From JBAXPW01 sp037132015 (GTDB lineage: Bacteria > Patescibacteriota > Microgenomatia > UBA1406 > GWC2-37-13), in assembly GCA_037132015.1 (NCBI GenBank), contig JBAXPW010000072.1, forward strand, positions 1 through 7,111: a stretch of 7,111 nucleotides of DNA, read 5' to 3'. Shown piece after piece: positions 1 to 4,736 of the stretch. The first letter of the stretch is position 1. Every line of letters starts with the position of its first letter. The notes under the pieces were generated by a model that was not told the DNA's origin, did not search any database, and was given only the letters and a program-made list of their open reading frames with translations. The translations under genes were made by a program, and so were the position numbers.

Positions 1-57
1 GGGGTATGACATTTTCATTTCGGTATACTATGACATTAACATATCGGTCTGATAACA
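1..57. mobile_element. Probable terminal end of an insertion element (body off the left edge)
   Basis: The window opens with GGGG followed by two degenerate head-to-tail 24-bp repeats, and the HD-domain coding frame becomes open just after them. Tandem transposase-binding repeats near the tips are typical of IS21-like and IS481-like DDE elements, whose ends usually follow a 5'-TG...CA-3' rule. A CA at 56-57 would fit such a tip, so that on the minus strand the element would begin TGTTATCAGACC. No transposase is visible, no target-site duplication can be tested, and the family is a guess. It could instead be an isolated intergenic repeat or operator pair. Confidence 0.42.
5..52. repeat. Two tandem copies of a degenerate 24-bp direct repeat
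   Basis: Copy 1 is at 5-28 and copy 2 at 29-52. They share 18 of 24 positions. The conserved cores are TATGACATT at the left, CAT in the middle and TCGGT at the right. The copies abut with no spacer, so the period is 24 bp, a little over two helical turns. That would place two protein-binding sites on nearly the same DNA face. A third copy is not present to the right; whether more lie to the left cannot be seen. Confidence 0.75.
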
Positions 58-1000
58 AACACTTTATACGTTATACACATACCTCAAGCAATATACACTT
101 CAAGCACATTCTTTTTTTGATGAATCTATATGGAGTAATAATCCAACAGCAGTAAAAATATCTACTCAAGAGGGTATAATTACCCCATCTTTTCATACTC
201 ATGAACACATAGAAGATATGTTACATTGTTGGGATAGACTCTTCCTTTTTTCTTGTCTCAATTCAGAAGATGTACTTAAAATTCAAGGCGATTTAGATCA
301 ATGGAACAAACAAAATAGTACCAACTTCAGTCTTGAACACTTCAAATATCTCGTAGATATCTCAATTTGTTTGCATGATCTAGGAAAAATTACTAAATCA
401 TCTCTGATCACATTTCAAGATAATAGTCCTCAACTTGATTATGGACTAGCCTATGATTGGAGCCCCAAAACATACTTACAACGTAGTCAAGATATTGCCA
501 TTCAATTTATTGAATATACTATTTCAAATACAACTCAGAATATGTCTGTAGAAGAACTAGGTTCAATCAGAAAAATAATCACACATCTTATAGCACAAAC
601 TGAGATTGTGATGGTCAACAGCCAAGAACGACCATTCTGGAAGGTAATGCAATTACTCGATCAAATAGGAGTTTATTACTTCTCAAAACGTTCACATAAT
701 AAACTTATTGCTGGATTGCTAAATGAATTGTATGTTACTGGATGTAACCCCGGCAAATCAGAAAAAATTGCCAATCTCGTCAACGATCGCCTCCACTTCG
801 TTCTTCCTGATATACAAGAACGAGAAAATATTCTTGCATTTTTTCATCAAGAGACACTTACCAATAGCATGGACTCGTTTTTATCAGAACAAAAATTGAA
901 CTTAAGTAGAAAAATTGCTTCTTTTTCTCATGCCATCATTCATTATGAGGAAGATATTCAAAACTATTTTTTAAATGAATATCAACCTCTTTATGCATGA
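56..1000 (+). pseudogene. HD-domain phosphohydrolase, 5'-truncated remnant
   Basis: The frame is open from 56 (stops TGA and TAA at 50-55) to TGA at 998-1000, but its first ATG is only at 218 and no GTG or TTG precedes it. The 54 upstream codons read as protein, including ...SIWSNNPTAVKIS... and FHTHEHIEDM. The HTHEH stretch (194-208) looks like the first metal-ligand histidine of an HD domain. Downstream come the HD doublet in CLHDLGKI (codons 374-379), a further His in ITHLIAQ and an Asp in LLDQIGVYYF, giving the usual H...HD...H...D order. HD proteins are metal-dependent phosphohydrolases acting on nucleotides, cyclic dinucleotides or RNA; the substrate cannot be read here. The C-terminal part (about 90 residues) is unrecognised. 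Starting at ATG 218 would give 260 residues without the first ligand. I infer a gene that lost its 5' end to the repeat-bearing element on its left. A rare non-standard start, or a functional short form from 218, remains possible. Confidence 0.68.
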
Positions 1001-1066
1001 CAATCTGATCATCTCCGATACTGTTTAATCACTATTGTTGCTCTATACGTATCAGCTCTTATTCTA

Positions 1067-1072
1067 TATAAT
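1067..1072 (+). promoter_or_regulatory. -10 box (TATAAT) for the small gene at 1080
   Basis: A perfect TATAAT ends 7 bp before the ATG at 1080, so a start site at the normal distance would fall at or next to the A of the start codon and give a leaderless mRNA. There is no convincing -35 at 16-18 bp and no extended TGn. No Shine-Dalgarno sequence precedes the ATG; the stretch is ATAATCATTTATATG. Confidence 0.5.
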
Positions 1073-1079
1073 CATTTAT

Positions 1080-1391
1080 ATGGACTCAGTTGCAGACGTA
1101 CTCAAACGATTTAATCCTCTGGAAGATAAATATATATCTCGTGAGTTTCAGGCTTTTGGCTGTCATCTTGCTGAAAAGCTAGAAGATTCGAAGCATAAAA
1201 GTTTGTATATCAAACTCGCAAAAACATTGCCTCGTCCGGTTCTTGAAAAAGCACTTCAATTTGTATCTGATGCAAAGGCAAATAATAAAGGAGCACTTTT
1301 TATGTGGAAATTAAGAGAATTGGGTATAGTTGGAAAACGACCAGAAAAAAAACCTGCAAAAAAATCAATCACTCCACGCCTTTTTCCTTAA
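1080..1391 (+). CDS. Small conserved-looking protein of unknown function (103 aa)
   Basis: The product begins MDSVADVLKRFNPLEDKY and ends in the basic tail KRPEKKPAKKSITPRLFP. I do not recognise a named domain. It resembles short uncharacterised proteins I associate with CPR genomes, especially through the central segment with AEKLEDSKHKSLYIKLAK and ALFMWKLRELG, but no search was possible. The middle (residues about 18-80) looks mostly helical and charged, and there is no signal peptide or membrane span, so it is probably cytosolic. The Lys-rich tail could bind nucleic acid, which is inference only. I chose ATG 1080 over an in-frame ATG at 1035 because the 15 extra residues are a hydrophobic Tyr/Leu/Ile string encoded by the promoter region and TATAAT lies inside them. 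It stands alone, 79 bp after the HD remnant, and converges with the GH18-like gene. Confidence 0.8.
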   Translation: MDSVADVLKRFNPLEDKYISREFQAFGCHLAEKLEDSKHKSLYIKLAKTLPRPVLEKALQFVSDAKANNKGALFMWKLRELGIVGKRPEKKPAKKSITPRLFP

Positions 1392-1513
1392 TTTAGGGAT
1401 TTTATATATTTTTTAAAAAATAAACACCATAGCTTTTCTTATCACATCGGCACAAACCAAACAAACTGTTCTATTTATTAGCGTTTTTTCAATTTTAATT
1501 CTATAGGATTGCA
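1392..1513. other. Convergent intergenic gap (122 bp)
   Basis: This gap separates the 3' ends of the small unknown gene and the minus-strand GH18-like gene. Apart from the AT palindrome at 1407-1422 I see no GC-rich hairpin, RNA gene or additional reading frame worth calling. Confidence 0.6.
1407..1422. terminator. AT-only palindrome, possible bidirectional terminator
   Basis: A perfect 16-bp palindrome, TATTTTTTAAAAAATA, lies between two converging genes and presents a run of six T on either strand. It has no GC stem, so it is not a standard intrinsic terminator. The position suggests a transcript-end role, but AT-rich DNA yields such palindromes by chance. Confidence 0.25.
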
Positions 1514-2611
1514 TTAAAAATATCCCCACGTCCAATATGTATATTTTCCAATCCCTTTTTCCAACATATAGCCAAGTTTTTTCTCGACAGAACGATAATC
1601 CTCATACCACACAACATGGTAATTCAGATATTCATCAATATAATTGATCTCAACTTCATCTGACTTTTCATTTCTTTTTACAATGCAATTCTTCCATACA
1701 CATTTCTCAATATATGTTTTTTTTATTTCATTGAGACTCATTGCTACAGCAGGACGTATTGGTCGTTGCTTTTCATCTACCATCCAATTATATCCAAACA
1801 TACCATATATAATCGATAATTTATCACTCGGAACTACCTGCATATAATCATTGAGCATCGTCTTAAAATCATATCCATATTTTTCTTTTCCCTCAAAAGG
1901 AAAGTTGGGTCCGGGCTCACCTCTTGATTTGTGAAAATCATACGCCATCACCATTATTTCTGAGGCGTTTTCGGCAATTTTTTGTATCTCGTAAGGTCGG
2001 CTACGATAAAATGAATCTCCATATATTGCCACAGCATAAGGAATATTATTCCTTTTCATTTCACTACCTACAAATTTTTGAAACTCCGAAATTTTTTGAG
2101 TAATATCCTTAAATGGAAGGGCAGAAATTTCAAAATCAAGAACCACACCTTTAAAATTATTATCTCTTGTGATAGCAATCACATCATTAACTATTTGTTT
2201 CCAACTTGTTTTTGCGTCCAACACCTCAGTATTTTTATCACTATCGGTCATTCGGATAGTGATCCATTTTTCTCCTTCATTGCTAATATACGAAATAAAT
2301 TTTGGCATATTTAGATATCCTGCATCTTGTTTATTAATACCATTTATATCCGCATCAACACCAAAATAGATCACCCTGTCATACCCCTCAGGTTTTGGTT
2401 CATTATCCCACTCTACCCAATATGGTACAAATACGGATTTATATAGTGCAGGTCGAACAGGAGAAGGTGTTGGAGGGATGCTCGTTGGAGTGATTGCAGC
2501 CTCAAGAACAGCACTTGTACGATACGAGTCAATAATCTTATATCCGTAAAAGAGAACGGAGCCAAACAGAATACCAACAATAATGAGAAAAAATTTACCT
2601 TTCTTTGACAT
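1514..2611 (-). CDS. Membrane-anchored GH18-like glycosidase (365 aa)
   Basis: The N-terminus is a short basic MSKKGK followed by a hydrophobic span (residues about 7-27) and a Thr/Pro-rich linker at 41-54 (TPTSIPPTPSPVRP). This indicates a signal anchor holding an extracytoplasmic domain, with no lipobox Cys. The rest fits the glycoside hydrolase family 18 barrel: VPYWVEW near the start, KGVVLDFE (154-161) at the catalytic strand, VMAYDF (221-226) at the conserved Tyr-Asp strand, a GMFGYNW segment (270-276), and a final YTYWTWGYF. GH18 enzymes cleave beta-1,4 GlcNAc linkages in chitin, peptidoglycan or glycoprotein glycans, using the Glu of DxxDxDxE as acid. Here Asp159 and Glu161 remain, but the first two Asp positions are Lys154 and Val157, so activity may be altered or absent. 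It is divergent from the transaldolase gene. The substrate is unknown; a role on the cell's own envelope or on a partner's surface is inference. Confidence 0.72.
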   Translation of the reverse strand: MSKKGKFFLIIVGILFGSVLFYGYKIIDSYRTSAVLEAAITPTSIPPTPSPVRPALYKSVFVPYWVEWDNEPKPEGYDRVIYFGVDADINGINKQDAGYLNMPKFISYISNEGEKWITIRMTDSDKNTEVLDAKTSWKQIVNDVIAITRDNNFKGVVLDFEISALPFKDITQKISEFQKFVGSEMKRNNIPYAVAIYGDSFYRSRPYEIQKIAENASEIMVMAYDFHKSRGEPGPNFPFEGKEKYGYDFKTMLNDYMQVVPSDKLSIIYGMFGYNWMVDEKQRPIRPAVAMSLNEIKKTYIEKCVWKNCIVKRNEKSDEVEINYIDEYLNYHVVWYEDYRSVEKKLGYMLEKGIGKYTYWTWGYF

Positions 2612-2655
2612 GTTTACTGTAAGTTAATCCAAATACAGGAGAAATTACTTTAAGA

Positions 2656-2664
2656 AGTATATCA
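2656..2664 (-). promoter_or_regulatory. Extended -10 promoter element for the GH18-like gene
   Basis: On the minus strand this reads TGATATACT, an extended TGn plus a TATACT hexamer. The -35 at the usual distance is poor. A start near 2649 would leave a leader of about 38 nt before ATG 2611; that leader shows no well-placed Shine-Dalgarno sequence. It faces away from the plus-strand element at 2677-2685. Confidence 0.4.
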
Positions 2665-2683
2665 TATATGTTGATATGATATA
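2658..2683. repeat. Perfect 10-bp inverted repeat in the divergent promoter
   Basis: The left arm TATATCATAT (2658-2667) and right arm ATATGATATA (2674-2683) are exact reverse complements around a 6-bp centre (ATGTTG). The arms contain most of both divergent extended -10 elements. It may be a regulator site or simply the consequence of two similar promoters placed back to back. Confidence 0.7.
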
Positions 2684-2685
2684 AT
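2677..2685 (+). promoter_or_regulatory. Extended -10 promoter element for the transaldolase gene
   Basis: TGATATAAT combines the TGn extension with a consensus TATAAT (2680-2685), 8 bp before ATG 2694. No TTGACA-like -35 sits at 16-18 bp, which an extended -10 can dispense with. The predicted start near 2692 would give an almost leaderless transcript, consistent with the lack of a Shine-Dalgarno sequence (AATTATACTCTATG). A second hexamer, TATACT at 2686-2691, is too close to the ATG. Confidence 0.55.
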
Positions 2686-2693
2686 TATACTCT

Positions 2694-3614
2694 ATGGCAA
2701 TAAAATTACCCAAAATTTTTCTAGATTCTGGCAATCCTGAAGAAACAAAACAAGCAAAAGCATTATTAGGATTTCTTGATGGTCAAACAACCAATCCTTC
2801 GTTAGTCGTAAAAAATCCCGAAGTACAAAAAAGTATAAAAAAAGGAAAAAAATTGAAGGTAAATGAATTATTATCTTTATACAAAGAAATTATCACCCAG
2901 ATTGATAAAGATATTGCGGGTCCATTATCAGTAGAAGTCTATGCAAATTGGGATACAAAAGCTTCAACAATGCTCAAACAGGCAGAGGAAATGTTCTCAT
3001 GGGGTCGCAACATTCATGTCAAATTTCCTACTATTCCAGAAGGATTAAAAGCATCTGCCGAATTTGTAAAATCAACAGGTCCTGCCAATATGACACTTGT
3101 GTTTAATCAACAACAAGCTGGCGCAATCTATTCCGCAACTCTCGAAACAAAAAAACCTTGTTTCGTTTCGCCTTTTGTCGGTCGTTGGGATGATCGTGGC
3201 ATGAATGGTATTGATCTTGTGAAAAATATTATCAAGATGTATAAAAAATTTGATAAACAGACACACACAAAAAATCATGTATTAGTTCTTTCTGCTTCTA
3301 TACGAAGTTTGGAACATTTCTATGCTTCAATCGTTAATGGAGCTGATATGATTACTGTTCCATTAAAAATTATTCAGGCATGGGTCGATGCAGAATGTTG
3401 GATGCCCGATGAAAAATATCATTATCCTCAAGGCAGTCTCAAAGCTCTTTTATACAATGATCTCCCATACCATAAGGATTACACACAATATAATGTGGTA
3501 CAAAAAGAAGGAGATCTTCTTGATGAAGGTTTGAACAAATTTGCCAATGATTGGGATAGTCTTATTGAAGTTAATGCTAAACCAAATAAATCACCCAAAA
3601 CTAAACCTGAGTGA
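2694..3614 (+). CDS. tal: Transaldolase (306 aa)
   Basis: Transaldolase moves a dihydroxyacetone unit between sedoheptulose-7-phosphate and glyceraldehyde-3-phosphate in the cytosolic non-oxidative pentose phosphate pathway, through a lysine Schiff base. The protein matches the TalB-type active site residue by residue: Asp11 in FLDSG, TTNPS (32-36), Glu81 in SVEVYA, the Schiff-base Lys110 in HVKFP, Asn132 and Thr134 in ANMTLVF, SPFVGR (159-164) with Ser159, Phe161 and Arg164, and Ser202/Arg204 in SASIRS. Glu81 and Phe161 favour transaldolase over the smaller fructose-6-phosphate aldolase, which has Gln and Tyr there. The length is near that of classical transaldolases (about 315). The last 10 residues form a Lys/Pro-rich tail. 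The start at ATG 2694 is set by the adjoining -10 box; it ends in tandem TGA-TAA. It stands alone, divergent from the GH18-like gene, with no other pentose phosphate gene in view. Confidence 0.88.
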   Translation: MAIKLPKIFLDSGNPEETKQAKALLGFLDGQTTNPSLVVKNPEVQKSIKKGKKLKVNELLSLYKEIITQIDKDIAGPLSVEVYANWDTKASTMLKQAEEMFSWGRNIHVKFPTIPEGLKASAEFVKSTGPANMTLVFNQQQAGAIYSATLETKKPCFVSPFVGRWDDRGMNGIDLVKNIIKMYKKFDKQTHTKNHVLVLSASIRSLEHFYASIVNGADMITVPLKIIQAWVDAECWMPDEKYHYPQGSLKALLYNDLPYHKDYTQYNVVQKEGDLLDEGLNKFANDWDSLIEVNAKPNKSPKTKPE

Positions 3615-3793
3615 TAATTTTAGTGAAAGAGTTCAAAAGAACTGGTTCTTGAAGCAATATTAGACATCCAGCATTCCATTACACCACTACATAATATGTT
3701 GCGCCCCAAAACTCGTTATACAACTTGGGTACATAGCTTGTCCTAGAACACACACCTGTGATGTCCACATTTTTTAATTTTTATAAAATAGTG
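3615..3793. other. Gene-free stretch after the transaldolase
   Basis: No convincing coding frame or tRNA is visible. It contains two mutually exclusive small hairpins just past the stop: AGTTC/GAACT (3630-3643, loop AAAA) and AAGAA/TTCTT (3637-3650, loop CTGG), which share the AAGAA segment. There is also a longer-range CCCAA/TTGGG pairing around 3703-3728 and a weak terminator-like stem at 3757-3775. The GCGCCCC block near 3699 is unusually GC-rich for this window. A small RNA cannot be excluded. Confidence 0.5.
3757..3775 (+). terminator. Weak stem followed by a T-tract
   Basis: TGTG (3757-3760) can pair with CACA (3766-3769) across a 5-base loop, and six T follow at once (3770-3775), with further T after AA. 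The stem is only 4 bp, so this is a weak candidate for ending the transaldolase transcript before the next promoter at 3794. Confidence 0.25.
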
Positions 3794-3822
3794 TTGACAT
3801 TTGTTAGGTTTTCATAAATAAT
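3794..3822 (+). promoter_or_regulatory. Sigma70-type promoter for the glutaredoxin-like gene
   Basis: A consensus -35 TTGACA (3794-3799) is separated by 17 bp from AATAAT (3817-3822), a five-of-six match to TATAAT. This is the best two-part promoter in the window. The start site should lie near 3829, about 5 nt before ATG 3834, so the message would again be essentially leaderless. Confidence 0.65.
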
Positions 3823-3833
3823 GAAAGATATCT

Positions 3834-4679
3834 ATGAAAGTAATAATATACACTGTCTCTGATTGTCTGTTCTCAAAAACAGAAAAAGATTATCTTACAC
3901 AAAATGGTATCGCATTCGAGGAAAAAAACTTGGAAACAAACAAGGATTTTCTCACAGAAATGCTTGCCATTTCTAATAATTTTGCAGGAACTCCAGTAAC
4001 GAAGATCGAAAAGGATGATAATCAAACACTCATATTAAAGGGTTTTTCTAAAGAAGAGTTTGATCTAGCTTTCGCAATTGGGACACCTGTTCAACAAGTC
4101 GCTGTAGCGCCTCCTCAGGTTCTAACTCAACAGCCACAGCAACCAATTCAACAACAGCCAGTACAACAACCTCCTGTATATCAAGCACCAGTAGTTGCTC
4201 AACCTATAGCACAAGATCCATTTATGGCACCTGTTGCTCCTCCCGTACAACCTGTTTCTGTACCATATTCTGATCCTTTTGCTGTTCCTGTTCAACCTGC
4301 ACCTCAACAGATGCCTCAAAATCCTTTGAGTCCTCCTATGACTTTTCAACCAGTAGCACCTTATGTCCCTGAACAAACACAACAACCAGTTCAACAATAT
4401 GCGCCCGCACCAGTACAGCAACCAACATTTCAACAACCTGTACAAGCATATGCTCCTCAACCAGTATATTCACAACCTGTTCAAGCATATGCACCACCTG
4501 TACAACAACCAGTGCCACAGCCTGCACAACAACCTGTTGATTCGACTGTTGGTCAGGATATCGCGCTCAATTCACTCCTGAATAATTTGCAGTCAAAAGT
4601 TGATAGTCTACCACCTCAACAAGTAGATACTGCCTTTAATGTAACTATTCCATCTATACCAGACTTTAATCAAAAATAA
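3834..4679 (+). CDS. Glutaredoxin-like protein with a Pro/Gln-rich tail (281 aa)
   Basis: Residues 1-80 look like a glutaredoxin fold: a first strand VIIYTVSD, the active-site motif CLFS (11-14), a helix, a strand around GIAFEEKNLE, the cis-proline turn GTPV (52-55) and a GF pair (70-71) before the last helix. Glutaredoxins reduce disulfides or mixed glutathione disulfides, or carry Fe-S clusters. CxxS instead of CxxC makes this monothiol-like, with Cys11 the only active-site thiol. Residues about 84-235 are low-complexity Pro/Gln/Val/Ala, probably disordered, with repeats QPVQQYAP (184) and QPVQAYAP (201 and 214). A short more ordered end follows, with a helix-like IALNSLLNNLQSKVDSL (243-259). 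There is no signal peptide or membrane span, so it should be cytosolic. The ATG is fixed by the promoter just upstream; no Shine-Dalgarno sequence is seen. It lies 57 bp before the DUF2339 gene, which has its own promoter. The tail's job is unknown; a scaffold or spacer is inference. Confidence 0.72.
   Translation: MKVIIYTVSDCLFSKTEKDYLTQNGIAFEEKNLETNKDFLTEMLAISNNFAGTPVTKIEKDDNQTLILKGFSKEEFDLAFAIGTPVQQVAVAPPQVLTQQPQQPIQQQPVQQPPVYQAPVVAQPIAQDPFMAPVAPPVQPVSVPYSDPFAVPVQPAPQQMPQNPLSPPMTFQPVAPYVPEQTQQPVQQYAPAPVQQPTFQQPVQAYAPQPVYSQPVQAYAPPVQQPVPQPAQQPVDSTVGQDIALNSLLNNLQSKVDSLPPQQVDTAFNVTIPSIPDFNQK
4383..4497 (+). repeat. Coding repeats for QPVQ(Q/A)YAP units
   Basis: Within the Pro/Gln tail, two 23-bp near-identical segments begin at 4434 and 4473 (21 of 23 identical, period 39 bp, 13 codons). 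Both encode QPVQAYA. A more diverged unit starting at 4383 encodes QPVQQYAP. The period is a multiple of three, so unit gain or loss would keep the frame. Confidence 0.7.
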
Positions 4680-4698
4680 TTAGGTATAATTCTAACGT

Positions 4699-4726
4699 TT
4701 GATATATCTGTTTGATGTGCTATACT
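4699..4726 (+). promoter_or_regulatory. Promoter for the DUF2339 gene
   Basis: TTGATA (4699-4704) and TATACT (4721-4726) are separated by 16 bp, and the -10 is preceded by TGC, an extended -10. The predicted start near 4733 lies about 4 nt before ATG 4737. A TATAAT at 4731-4736 touching the ATG is too close to be this gene's -10. Confidence 0.6.
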
Positions 4727-4736
4727 TTATTATAAT

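Noticed and set aside
175..180. TATAAT as an internal promoter driving a short HD protein from 218
   Set aside because: It lies inside open coding sequence, lacks a -35, and is 37 bp from the ATG, unlike the close spacing of the other genes here. It may be chance in AT-rich DNA.
218..1000. Calling the HD-domain protein as an intact gene starting at ATG 218
   Set aside because: The same frame is open and protein-like back to 56 and includes the likely first HD histidine, so 218 is probably an internal Met; the gene is called as a truncated remnant.
1035..1079. Earlier ATG for the small unknown gene
   Set aside because: It adds a hydrophobic string of 15 residues encoded by the promoter region, with TATAAT inside it; ATG 1080 suits the protein and promoter better.
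1001..1114. Read-through of the HD frame past TGA 998 to TAA 1112
   Set aside because: The 37 extra codons overlap the promoter and start of the next gene in another frame, and nothing supports TGA recoding.
1644..2369. Plus-strand open frames across the GH18-like gene
   Set aside because: They are antisense shadows of a well-supported minus-strand gene and encode biased, unrecognisable peptides.
3630..3728. tRNA-like folding in the gap
   Set aside because: No acceptor stem, no T-loop GTTCRA motif in the right place and no anticodon arm can be assembled on either strand.
3692..3742. Short frame from the ATG in the gap (16 codons) as a micro-gene
   Set aside because: It is very short, has no promoter of the type seen elsewhere and no ribosome-binding site.
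4383..4497. CRISPR-like repeats
   Set aside because: The repeats lie in frame inside a coding region, are imperfect and have no equal-length unique spacers or cas genes nearby.
4122..4527. Overlapping frames opposite and beside the Pro/Gln tail
   Set aside because: Biased CAA/CCT/GTA codons leave other frames open; the products are low-complexity Trp/Leu/Arg or Asn/His-rich strings with no gene-like start.
4731..4736. TATAAT touching the DUF2339 ATG as its promoter
   Set aside because: Transcription would start inside the gene; the TATACT at 4721 with a -35 and TGC extension is better placed.
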